A stretch of 64,000 nt of DNA from Rhynchopus sp. YZ270_cl-10. Its lineage: Eukaryota > Euglenozoa > Diplonemea > Diplonemida > Diplonemidae. The position numbers and the translations under genes are program-made. The number at the start of each line of letters is the position of its first letter. The first letter of the stretch is position 1. This document shows positions 32,325 through 42,606 of the stretch, piece by piece. The notes beneath the pieces were generated by a model that was not told the origin of the DNA, ran no database searches, and saw nothing but the letters and a program-made list of their open reading frames with translations. The stretch lies in assembly GCA_964035575.1 (NCBI GenBank), contig OZ037860.1, positions 582,689 to 646,688 on the forward strand. Direction: 5' to 3'.

Positions 32325-32750
32325 ATAAAGCCTTGCGCAAGGCATGTAACAAGAAAGCACGCTGTGACCTCTGTCATAATTATGTGAAAAACAAACCAAG
32401 ATTGCTTCATACAATCAACAAAGAAAAGGTTAAAGTGCAAACGCCTCACCGCACAACGGCGAACGCAGGCACTTCTTCTCCGCAGGTTATCGAACCCCCA
32501 GAGAGCACTTCATTGTCATACACACGGTTACCACGAGGGAGGTTGCATACAGGTACAGAAGCATTGCCCAAAAAATATAAAAGACAAGTTGAAAGACGAA
32601 TATTCCTCACGCATGCACATCTTCATAAAAAGCAGGTCGGGTGCAAATCGCACCAAGACAAAAATATAAAAGTGAAGCGGGTTTAGTGCAAACGCCTCTG
32701 GGACGCAGGCACTCTCAAAGGAGCACCTCTTGCGTCACCTTTTCAAAACG
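32325..32750 (+). repeat. Intergenic repeat also present at 42.18-42.46 kb
   Basis: 32345-32625 is nearly identical to 42180-42455. It contains GTGCAAACGCCT ... AGGCACTTC, able to pair AGTGC/GCACT and GCCT/AGGC; a shorter version with the same arms is at 32689-32726. A 117-codon frame across it has no recognisable features and is probably chance. It could be a structured RNA or a SINE-like unit. Confidence 0.5.
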
Positions 32751-33029
32751 CACAATGGCTGAGCTCTTAAGTTCGACCCAAGCGCTTATGGGCTTGTACC
32801 CCTGAAATAGACACTTCGGGAACTACTGGGGGTGCAAGGTATAACAAAGTAAGCAAAGAAAGATCAAAAAATGTTGACACAAAAGTACCCACAGCCTTGT
32901 CGGATACTCCCTAAGGGGATGAGGTACTACAATAAAATGCAACCTGAAAATACAAAGCTCTCATTGCGCATTCACCAAGCATTGCTTTAAATCCGACCAT
33001 TTTTGGGCCAAATTCTGCGAGAAAACCCA

Positions 33030-33250
33030 GTACGGTTATGGCCTCGGAGGGGGTGTGCCCCACGGCGTCCTAATCAATCTTTATCCGTGAGGGAGGGGAG
33101 ATCATCCTCAGGGGGGATGTGGAGTCGTACTCAAAATAAAATGAACTGTACATAAGTACATCATGTTTAAACATAAAGGAGGGTAAGAACAGGTAGCGCC
33201 GCAGGCGCACGGTACCCAACTTTTTTCTTTTTTTCTTTTCCCTTTTCTCT
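33030..33250. repeat. Inverted copy of the 37.87-38.09 kb repeat
   Basis: 33040-33240 (CCACGGCGTCCTAATCAATC ... GGTACCCAACTTTTTTC) is the inverse of 37870-38062, close to identical. The ends read GGCACACCCCCTCCGAGGCC. Confidence 0.88.
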
Positions 33251-33287
33251 GCTTTCTTTTGATCGCGCGAGCCGATTGCTCTCCACG

Positions 33288-33598
33288 GTGGGGTCACATG
33301 TGTGTGTGAAAACACTCTAAAGTACCCTTACTATGAAATATGAGATTCTCTGGTTTTCTTAAGGAAACCCCGGTTTGCAAAAAAAAAAAAAAAAAAAACG
33401 CACCACAAAACAGGCTTTGCGCTAACTTCTGTCCTTTGTCCCGGGATTTTTGGATATTTTTGTGGTGCGTTTTTTTTTTGCAAACCGGGGTTTCCTTAAG
33501 AAAACCAGAGAATCTCATATTTCATAGTAAGGGTACTTTAGAGTGTTTTCACACACACATGTGACCCCACCGTGGAGAGCAATCGTCTCGCGCATCAA
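33288..33598. repeat. Palindrome with arms of about 120 bases
   Basis: ACATGTGTGTGTGAAAACAC through AAACCCCGGTTTGCAAAAAA, a loop of about 70 bases holding CAGGCTTTGCGCTAACTTCT, then the inverse arm. A single-arm relative lies at 38975-39110, and the loop sequence recurs near 39420-39500. Confidence 0.92.
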
Positions 33599-33599
33599 A

Positions 33600-34375
33600 A
33601 GAAAGCAGAGAAGAGGTACCCTAAATTGGTCAAAAATGGTAAAAATGGTAAAAATGGTAGGAATTTTGGGGGCTTTTTTAGGGGAAAAAAAGGGTGAGGG
33701 GAGTTGGGTCCAGTCATAGGGGGTATAGCATATTTTTTGGAAAATTCTTCAAAAAATCAAGGATTTTTGCTGGGCACAATGAAAATTTTCAGAAAAATCC
33801 CAATTTTCGGCCAAATTTGGAGCAAATTATGGCCCACCCACCCCGATTTTGGGTCAAAAACCGACTTCATTTTTGCACAGGAGTGCCTACGATTTCGTAA
33901 ACCAGAGGTCCTCTGGATGCATGCATTGATAAACACAACACTGGAAATTGCAAGGAACGGGTCTGTATGTGCGTGTTCTCTAGCCACCACAGTCACAGGG
34001 TATGCACAAAATGACCGAAGTGCAATGGCGATAATGGAAAGATAGATGCCGGCATTGGTGAATTGCTGGAGTTCTGCACAGGAAGCTAGCATGACGTAGA
34101 ATCACTGTGTGAACAAAATGACCGTATTTTGGTTGAAAATTTGACTTGAAAAATTTTTTCATAATTTGCCCAATCGAAGGTTTTCCTTGGATTTTTTGGG
34201 CCATTTTATGACGTACCACGCCCGATTTTGGGCGAAAAAAAAAATTTTTTTTTGGTCAAAAATCGCCTTGTATTACCACTGTATTGGTGTAGGCTTGTAC
34301 ACAGAAGTGTGTTTTGTGTAACCACAGATGGTCAAAACACCCGATTTTTGCATTTTTTTTTTTTTTTGTTGTATG
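33600..34375. other. Region without a recognised gene
   Basis: AT-rich, many runs of A and T. 34120-34230 (GAAAATTTGACTTGAAAATT, then TTTTGGGCCATTTTATGACG) recurs near 47870-47990. No coding signal convinces me. Confidence 0.45.
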
Positions 34376-34763
34376 AATAGTTCTGTAACCTCTCTCTCTT
34401 TTACGGCAGGTAACCGGTTGAGGTGATACTTCCGGACTGAGGAAGGGCTTTCTTTTACTTTTTTATTTTGCCTGGACGGGGATGGGGGCGGCTTTGTCTA
34501 GATTGTTTTTATATTGTAGTCTTTTGTTGGGTTAAGGGGATTGGCAGACAACACTGGGGACCTCCTTGGACCACAGCTGTTGGCGTTGTCAAGCTCTACC
34601 CGGCTGTACACGGTCGGCCTGAAAACAGGTCCGAATCTAGGCTATGTGAACGAAATAAAAATAGCCAAAAAAGAAGAAGAAAGGGGAGAAGGGGGGGGAG
34701 AGGGGAGAAAAAGTAAAAAGAAGTCTCTAAAGTCTATGCGGCGGATCGAAGGCGCGTCTGCAC
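34376..34763. repeat. Direct repeat, copy 1, covering the 3' end of the OTU-like gene
   Basis: 388 bases, about 97 per cent identical by eye to 37135-37523. Both start AATAGTTCTGTAACCTC and end AAGGCGCGTCTGCAC. This copy contains the last codons and the stop of the OTU-like gene; the other copy carries the same gene tail with no gene attached. Confidence 0.92.
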
Positions 34764-36827
34764 AAGACTCCTCAGGCGATTGCACAGCGCCGACGCCTTC
34801 CTCAGCTCCTCCTGACTCAACATCGGCCTCACTGCAGTCCTCCACCGCCCACAGTACTCGAAAGCCTCCGCCGCCGTCATAGAGTCCCCGCCTTGGGAGC
34901 TGAAATGAGTGGTAGTGGGATAGAACAACCCCTCCCACTCATCCGCGGTCTCTGGAATAGGCAAGTCAAACCCGGGGCAGGGCGCTATGTCATTCCATAC
35001 CGGCACAGGGTTCGGGAGGGCTGGTGGTGCGGATTGGTAGCCACTCTCCGATGGTGTGTCTGTGCTGGGGACCGAGGTTGCGCCAGGCAAGGGAACTGCG
35101 TGCTGGGACCCGCCCAGGAGGTCCGCGGAGTACGCACTGTCTTGCGAGGCGACGTGTGGCTGCTCACTCGTGTCAGCGTGAGAGTGAGCTGCCTCAGAGG
35201 ACGTGTATACGGGGAGGGCTGGGGTGGTGTTTGAATAGCCACTCTCCGTATGGGTCCTTGATGGCTGCGCCTGCGACGTAGCGACCTGCGGAACAGCGTG
35301 AGGCTGCTCTCTCGTGCTGGTGGATGAGGGAACAGCCACATCAGACGCGGGTACGGGGAGGGCTGCGTGGGTGTTGTAATAGCCACTCTCCGTATTTGTC
35401 TGATGCTGCTGAGACTCGTCCGATGCAGAGTGCGCCTGCGACGAAGTGCCAGGTTGGACAGGGGTCTGCACGACCTGGGGCGCGGAGGAGGTAGAGAGGG
35501 CTGGGGTGGTGTTTGAATAGCCACTCTCTACATCCATGGCATCCGTCGGAGCCTTACGCAACCGGGCACGAAGCTGGTCCCTGTTCTTCTTGATAGTAGC
35601 CCCACTCGTGGCCACGCGTTTATCCCGCTGCTCCTGCAACAAGTCATTACTCTTGGGGTCCGCTGCTGGATGTGTGCGCGCGGTGACACCTGAGGAACTC
35701 GGTAAGCTGACAACCGCTGGAGCCCGTGGGCAGGAAGAGCAGCTGAGGGGACGACACTGCCGGCACGCCCAAGCCACGCACTCCCCGCACTGCCAGTGCT
35801 GCTCACTGCCGAGGACAGCAGACCCGCACACCTCACATTTCCCGAAATCCTCTCTCGTTCCGTCCTGAGGGTAGTCCAGCATTGCCACGCGGGACACACA
35901 AGTGAGCGACGGCAGGCGCGGCGTCGGAGGCTGCATCAGGAAGTACTGCCTCAGTTTCTCCGGAATGGTGACCGGCGTGAAGTGGCCCACCGTGCGGCCG
36001 TCGTGAGCCAGCGCAAACACATTCTGGTAATTCGTCGCACTCGAGGGGGTGAAGAGCGAAGGCTTATGACCACCCACAAACACCACCACCAGCGAGTTCA
36101 GAGCGCGTGCAAGGCCGGCAACGGTCACAGTGTCAGCCCAGGTATCCGATCGATCACACCCAGCGATGAGCATCCGCCGCGACCACACGGCGACATTCGG
36201 TTCCGCCCGTGCCGCCAGGTCCGCGTCTTGGACTACCTGTGCAACCGCAACCTGCCTCAGGGACCCCGCGTTCTTCCCGCTCAAGTGTGCCATAGCGTCG
36301 AAACAGCAGTCACCCACGGTGTAGCGGAAGTTCGCGGGAGTGGAGCATCCGACGGCGGACAGCTGCACCGCTAGGGCAGGAGGGGAGTCACCCTCATGCA
36401 GCTTCTCATAGGCCGCAGCTGGGTCCTCGCAGGGAGCTACTTCCACGACGACGGAAGACTGATGAACAGGGTTCTTGCGCGCCTGCCGCTGTAACCACCT
36501 CTCCATCGCCGCAGTAGCCTCATCAACATCAGCCGCACTTCGTGGATCAGGGGTTGGTTCCTCAACAATCTCACAGTCTTGCTCAGCGAGCCGGTACAGG
36601 TGGTCGTCCACGTATGTAGGGAAGCGATCGTCTGGGGCGTCGTCAGGTGTGTCGTCAGGTGTGTCGTCAGGTGTGTCGTCAGGTGTGTCGTCAGGTGTGT
36701 CGTCAGGTGTGATTTTTTTTGCATTTTTTGGTGCCCAAAGACCCACCTCAGTGGTCGAAATTTTCCCGAAAAATTTTTTTTTTTTTTTTTTGAGATTTTT
36801 CGATTTTTCGACAAGGCGCTGGCCCAT
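34734..36827 (-). CDS. OTU-like cysteine protease with zinc-binding module and ESGY repeats
   Basis: 697 residues in one frame. Residues 1-40 are lysine-rich and overlap a duplicated leader, and 41-66 are a TPDD repeat, so the true start may be Met108 (MERWLQRQ). Residues about 158-290 resemble an OTU domain: VGDCCFDAM for DGNCLFRAL (catalytic Cys174), then WADTVTVAGLARALNSLVVV, and GHFTPV with His282. The usual Asp of the first motif is Val171. Residues 331-366 have eight Cys in four CxxC-type pairs, a zinc module. The C-terminal half is Ser/Pro/Thr-rich with four ESGYxNTxxALP units. OTU enzymes cut ubiquitin chains and occur in hosts, viruses and mobile elements. Lying among repeats with a duplicated 3' end, it may belong to a mobile unit, but no other element gene is present. 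Confidence 0.72.
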   Translation of the reverse strand: MGQRLVEKSKNLKKKKKKFFGKISTTEVGLWAPKNAKKITPDDTPDDTPDDTPDDTPDDTPDDAPDDRFPTYVDDHLYRLAEQDCEIVEEPTPDPRSAADVDEATAAMERWLQRQARKNPVHQSSVVVEVAPCEDPAAAYEKLHEGDSPPALAVQLSAVGCSTPANFRYTVGDCCFDAMAHLSGKNAGSLRQVAVAQVVQDADLAARAEPNVAVWSRRMLIAGCDRSDTWADTVTVAGLARALNSLVVVFVGGHKPSLFTPSSATNYQNVFALAHDGRTVGHFTPVTIPEKLRQYFLMQPPTPRLPSLTCVSRVAMLDYPQDGTREDFGKCEVCGSAVLGSEQHWQCGECVAWACRQCRPLSCSSCPRAPAVVSLPSSSGVTARTHPAADPKSNDLLQEQRDKRVATSGATIKKNRDQLRARLRKAPTDAMDVESGYSNTTPALSTSSAPQVVQTPVQPGTSSQAHSASDESQQHQTNTESGYYNTHAALPVPASDVAVPSSTSTREQPHAVPQVATSQAQPSRTHTESGYSNTTPALPVYTSSEAAHSHADTSEQPHVASQDSAYSADLLGGSQHAVPLPGATSVPSTDTPSESGYQSAPPALPNPVPVWNDIAPCPGFDLPIPETADEWEGLFYPTTTHFSSQGGDSMTAAEAFEYCGRWRTAVRPMLSQEELRKASALCNRLRSLVQTRLRSAA
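36640..36712. repeat. 12-base coding minisatellite (TPDD)n
   Basis: Six units of GTCGTCAGGTGT in the N-terminal part of the OTU-like gene. The period is a multiple of three, so the frame is kept. Confidence 0.92.
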
Positions 36828-37110
36828 ACAAAGTGCACTGGTGGTACAGAAAATGGCTGGGGAATAAACTCTAGATGCTCAAAACAGCCCAATTCTTGCT
36901 TTTTTTGCTTTTTTGGTCCCAGAAGGGTGCCTAGGGTGTAGTGAGCAGGCCTCAAAAACACTTGTGAAAAAAAAATTTTTGGATTTTTTTTTTTTTTGAG
37001 ATTTTTCGATTTTTTGACAAGGCGCTGGCCCACACAAAATGCACTGGTGGTACAGAAAATGGCTGGGGAATAAACTCTAGATGCTCAAAACAGCCCAATT
37101 CATGCTTTTT
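36775..37110. repeat. Tandem duplication of the leader of the OTU-like gene
   Basis: TCGATTTTTCGACAAGGCGC ... GCTCAAAACAGCCCAATTC at about 36797-36895 recurs at about 37008-37105. A related piece (TTTTTGGTCTCAGAAGGG ... AACACTTGTGAAAAAA) occurs at 37530-37600. Both copies include the same ATG context. Confidence 0.85.
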
Positions 37111-37134
37111 TTTTTTTTTAATTTAATTTCTTAC

Positions 37135-37523
37135 AATAGTTCTGTAACCTCTCTCTCTTTTACGGCAGGTAACCGGTTGAGGTGATACTTCCGGACTGAG
37201 GAAGGGCATTCTTTTACTTTTTTTATTTTGCCTGGACGGGGATGGGGGCGGCTTTGTCTAGATTGTTTTTATTTTGTAGTCTTTTGTTGGGTTAAGGGGA
37301 TTGGCAGACAACACTGAGGACCTCCTTGGGCCACAGCTGTTGGCGTTGTCTAGCTCTACCCGGCTGTACACGGTCGGCCTGAAAACAGGTCCGAATCTAG
37401 GCTATGTGAACGAAATAAAAATAGCCAAAAAAGAAGGAGAAAGGGAAGAAGGGGGGGGGAGAGGGGAGAAAAAGTAAAAAGAAGTCTCTAAAGTCTATGC
37501 GGCGGAGCGAAGGCGCGTCTGCA
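37135..37523. repeat. Direct repeat, copy 2 (orphan 3' tail of the OTU-like gene)
   Basis: Copy of 34376-34763. On the minus strand it still encodes VQTRLRSAA and the stop, but is preceded by unrelated repeat sequence. Confidence 0.92.
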
Positions 37524-40500
37524 CTTTTTTTGACTTTTTGGTCTCAGAAGGGTACCTAGGGTGTAGTGAGCAGGCCTCAAAAACACTTGTGAAAAAAAAA
37601 AAAAATTTTTTTTTTTTTGAGATTTTTGAAAAATCGGCCGATTTTGCGACCAAATTTGGCTGGGGAATTTCGGCGACCAAAGGGTCCCCCCTTTGGAAAA
37701 AAAACGAAATCGACCAAAAAAGGTACCCTAACATTTCGGTTTTTTTCGGTTTTCATTTCGTTTTTTTCGGTTTTTCTGGTACAAGGGGAAATTTCCCTTT
37801 GCGAAAAAAAAAAAAAAACGAAATGGACCGAATTACACCGAATTGGACCGAACAGTTAGGGTACCTCCAGAGGGAAAAGAAAAAAAGAAAAAAGTTGGGT
37901 ACCGTGCGCCTGCGGCGCTACCTGTTCTTACCCTCCTTTATGTTTAAACATGATGTACTTATGTACAGTTCATTTTATTTTGAGTACGACTCCACATCCC
38001 CCCTGAGGATGATCTCCCCTCCCTCACGGATAAAGATTGATTAGGACGCCGTGGGGCACACCCCCTCCGAGGCCATATATAACCGTCCTAGGTTTTCTCA
38101 CTCTTCTCTGTGGTCACTGAAACCCACAGTCATCACTACGTTACCGATAGCTTCTTCAGTACGTTGGGTTTTCAGACCTGAAAATAACCCTTGTTTACGA
38201 GTATGGGCTCATGTTTTGTCAAATTTTAAGTCGCTTGGTGTGGCTGAAACCAGCAAATTTCACTGCTAAAGAACTGCTAACAAACTGCTAAATAATACCC
38301 TTTTTTTAGGGGTGGTGTATAAAAACATTTTTTTACCTTGGTTTTTCCACTCCCCCTGTTGGCGCGCCTCCACTCTTGCATACCCATGTGTGACCCCACC
38401 GTTGAACGCAATCGACTCGCTGAGTCAAAAGAACGCACAGAACGGGGCTGGAAAAAATCACGAAAAACGCGTACCGTGCGCCTGCGGCGCCCACAAAGTG
38501 AGTTTTCCCCCTGAGTATGCTGTGTATACTGTGTATACTGTGTATACTGTGTATACTGTGTATACTGTGTATACTGTGTATACTGTGTATACTGTGTATA
38601 CTGTGTATACTGTGTATACTGTGTATACTGTGGAAATTGACCAAAAACGAGAACTTGTTCATTTCGGCGAATTGACCCCACCACTGGCCGGACGGATTCC
38701 GGAAATGCAAATGCCGGCGTTAAAAAGCTCACCAACGAAAAAAAAAATTTTTTTTTCCATCACCCGTGGGGAAAATTTTTTTTATACCAAAAATGCATGC
38801 TAACAAAGTGCTAACAAACTGCTAAATAATACCCTTTTTTTTGGGTTCAGCCACACCATCGCTGCATTTTTGTCCATTTTTCCGTACATCCCCCACCACA
38901 ATCCGGGATTGGTTCGGAAATGCAACAAAACGACCTCTTGGCGGGGAAAAGCCACAGGAAATTTATGCACTTTTTGCAAACAGGGGTTTCCTTACTAAAA
39001 CCAGAGGAATCTCATCGTTCAGAGTAAGAGTACTTTAGAGTGTTTTTGGACACACATGTGACCCCACCGTGGAGAGCAATCGGCTCGCGCAATCAAAAGA
39101 AAGCAGAAAAAAGGGAAACATAAAAAGACAAAAGTTGGGTACCGTGCGCCTGCGGCGCTACCTGTTCCCAGTCAAAACACCACAATTTCATCTGAATTTG
39201 GGTTTTCAGACCTGAAAATGCCCCTTGTTTAAGAGTATGGGTTCATATTTTGTGAAAAGTTAAGTCACTAAAAGTTTGTCCATTTTCCCGAATATGCCCC
39301 ACCACAGCGCGGGATTGGCTCGGAAATGCCACAAAACACTGTTTTTTCACCCCCTGACGCACAACTATTTGAGGTGCGTTTTTTTGGTCCCGAAACACGT
39401 TTTTTCAGATTTTTTTCCAAAAGTTAGCGCGAAGCCTGCCACAAAAATATCCAAAAATCCCGGGACAAAGGACAGAAGTTAGCGCAAAGCCTGCCCGAAA
39501 TCAGGGTATTTCCTAAATCGGGGTCCCAAAATCTCAAAATCCGGAATCGGGTGCAAAAAAAGCGCGCTGAGCAACGTTAGGGTTTTTTGTGCAGAAAACT
39601 GAGTTATGGTGCATTTCCGAGCCAATCCCGGCTTGTGGTGGGGTCACTTTGCCGAAATGGCCAAGTTCTTGGTGTTGGTCAAAATGAGTGTAAGGTAAAG
39701 GGGACCAGGTAAATCCCACAACCCAGATTTTCTCTCCCTGATCCTGAAAACATGAAAATGCCCGAAAACACCGGCATTTGCATTTTCGGAATCCGCCCGT
39801 TCTGTGGTGGGGTCAATTTGCCGAAATGGACAAGTCCTTGGTTTTGGTCAAAACCCGTCAGTGTAAGGTAAAGGGGCCAAGTGTTTGCCTGTAGGAACTG
39901 GTAGGAACAGGCAGCGCCGCAGGCGCACGGTACCCAACATCGGTGAAAATAAAAATTCCCGAAAACTGCTTTATTTGAATGATTGGAGCGATCCAGAACA
40001 GCGAACATACTTTTTTCGGGAAAATACCAAAAAATAGGCACTTTAAATACAGCTACCCTAACATAAAAAAAGGGGGGAAATGTGCCCGCCGCAGGCGGAA
40101 TTTTTTTTTTGGCCTGTGAACTTTTTTTCCGGACTTTTTTGCGTTATTTTGCAAGATCGGGGCTCCGAGGTTCGGAATATTTTTTCCTCGGACATTTTTA
40201 CCTCACCCTGTGCTCCTTCCCACGACTACTCTCCCCTTGCAAAAAAACCGCGGAACACCGTATGAGCAGATATCTGCTAGGCAACGTATAAGCAACTACT
40301 CTACTGTTTTTTTCCCCCCCTTTACAAAACGTTTAGTGGCCGACGACCCCAAGATAGCAGAAAATGGCAGAAAGTAGTACAAAATAGCACCCCCTTTCAG
40401 CCACACCATTTAGTCATAATTTTCAATCAAAACTTTTGCATGTTTTGTATACAAACTTTTCAGCTCTTCAACAACTTTTCATCTTTTCAACCAGGGCTAT

Positions 40501-42600
40501 TTCTAAATATGGGGTCCGGGGGGTCCAAAATCCAATCCGGGACACAAATTTTTTGGCAAATTTATTTTGTGCCAAAAACGTCCTTATTTGCATTTTTGGG
40601 ATTCACCCGCGCAGTGGTGGGGTCAATCTCGAAAATTGGACAATTTTTTGACCACTTAAATTTTTTGAAAATATGAGCCCGGTCACTAATACGTGGAGCC
40701 CATTTTCGGCCAAAAAATGCTGCTCAAAAAAATCTTACCCTGAAAATTTTTCAGCCCCAAAACATACCGCGATTGGCATTTCCGGAATCTGTCCGCGCTG
40801 TGGTGGGGTCAATTTGCCGAAATGGCCAAGTTCTTGGTTTTGGTCAAAATGAGTGTAAGGTAAAGGGGCCAAGGTAAATCCCACAACCCAGATTTTCTCC
40901 CCCAGATGCTGAAACATGAAAATGCACGAAAACACCGGCATTTGCATTTCCAGAACCCGTCCGTTCTGCGGTGGGGTCAATTTGCAGAATTGGGCAAGTT
41001 CTTGGTTTTTGTTAAAATGAGTACGGTGCCAGTGTGATGCTAGTGTAGAGAACAAGTTTTCTAAGAAACCCCCTCATGGCGCCTCCGGCACGCGGCCTGG
41101 TGCGCCCTCTAGGATTTTTCAGAATACACCAAAAACCCCGTTATTTGCACAATCTGGAAGAAAACTTTTCAACACAAAAAAAACCGGCAACTTTCTTCAA
41201 GTAGAAAGCCCATCACCCCTCTCTTGGTAAGTACTGTAGTACGTGCAATTTTTTTGGCAGCCCTGTATATAAGCCCCGTGCAAATTTTTTGGCAACTTTC
41301 ATTTTCAAAAAATCAGGGACAGGGACAGGTTTTTAGAAATAGCCCTGTTTTCAACTTTCCAAAAAAAAAAAAAAAAAACACCCCCCATTGTAATTTGCTC
41401 TCGAACCCTCAAAGCAACAAGAGGGAGGTTCGGTTCATTATTAAACACCAAAGGGCTCTCCACTACCATCTCGGACAAACTAGGAAAAGACACGGGGAGG
41501 TTGAGCATGGGAAGGAAGGAAGGAATTCAGAAGGAACTCACGCACAAAAGTAACATAAAAAAAGGGGGGGAATTCACATAGGAACTGAACCTTTGGGGAA
41601 CAGGTCATTTCGGAACCGGGAACCGGGGGGACTGGTGCCAAGGTTCCCCTGTGGGTACTGGCTGATAAATCTATCCTTGCTATAACAGTGGTCTAGATAT
41701 ATTTTGGCCATAACCACGTCGTTGTGCCATTGGGCAAACGAGTGAAGTAATAAAGAAACCTTACGACTTAGGAATTACGAGCGGTGTCCTGCCCCTAAAT
41801 TTAGTGGCAGGGGTAAAGTTGTTCTAGAAGAAAATAAATCGCATGAATGTTGCACGACAAATCGCCACGCCATAAAAGACAGGGTTCTGTGCAAACAATG
41901 TCACCCGAAGGTGGTAGGACAACGTACAGACAGCACACCTCATCCACAAAGAGTGTGGCAGAGAACAAATCGGAATTCTGGTCTGACTCCTGCATGCCCA
42001 CTTTTTTATTTTTTTTTTGCAAAAAAAAAAAAAAAAAGTCGGCACAGCGAAGGTTCCACGCTATTAGCGTCTCAAATACTCTGCATCTTTGGGTGTTCCC
42101 ACGCAAAACGGAAGTAAAAAAGGAAAGAAAAGTTTGATCAGATGGCCCCAAGCCTCGCGTGCTTAGTCACCAAATATGTGTGGCAAGAAAACACGCTGTG
42201 ACCTCTGTCGTAATTATGTGAAACAAACCCAAGATTGCTTCATACAATCAACAAAGAAAAGGTTAAAGTGCAAACGCCTCACCGCACAACGGCGAACGCA
42301 GGCACTTCTTCTCCGCAGGTTATCGAACCCCCAGAGAGCACTTCATTGTCATACACACGGTTACCACGAGGGAGGTTGCATACAGGTACAGAAGCATTGC
42401 CCAAAAAATATAAAAGACAAGTTGAAAGACGAATATTCCTCACGCATGCACATCTGACTGGGTCTTTATAGTCCTGTTGTAAACCACACTGTTTTGTTCT
42501 TGGTTTTTTTTGTATTTTTTGTGTGCAATAAACTGGACTGACTCAAAAAATAACAAATAACCGTACGATTGTGTAATATTGTAATTGAAAACTAAGGCCG
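37524..42600. other. Mosaic of dispersed repeats without a supported gene
   Basis: 37870-38090 is the inverse of 33030-33250. 38640-38760 and 50545-50670 share GAATTGACCCCACCACTGGCC-like sequence. The unit GTGGTGGGGTCAATTTGCCG recurs near 38670, 39635, 39810, 40800 and 40970 with GAAATGCAAATGCCGG-type flanks. 40575-40725 is a monomer of the 24 kb repeat. Four copies of the GCGCCGCAGGCGCACGGTAC hairpin lie here. 41880-42180 relates to 12.55-12.76 kb, and 42180-42455 to 32.35-32.63 kb. Short frames are not convincing. Confidence 0.6.
38521..38628. repeat. TGTGTATAC x12 tandem array
   Basis: 108 bases, 12 exact units, without the linker or 5-base partner seen in the compound arrays. Its right flank (GAAATTGACCAAAAACGAGA) matches the right flank of the 50.5 kb array (GGAATTGACCAACAACGAGA), so the two loci share an ancestor. 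Confidence 0.95.
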
Positions 42601-42606
42601 ATATCA

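Noticed and set aside
32333-32686. A 117-codon plus-strand frame, with a shorter relative at 42.18 kb
   Set aside because: The two copies share DNA, but the frame is not preserved to the end and has no domain; a structured repeat explains the similarity better.
34376-37523. LTR element with the OTU-like gene inside
   Set aside because: The direct repeats do not have TG...CA ends, one includes the gene's stop codon, and no gag, protease, reverse transcriptase or integrase is present.
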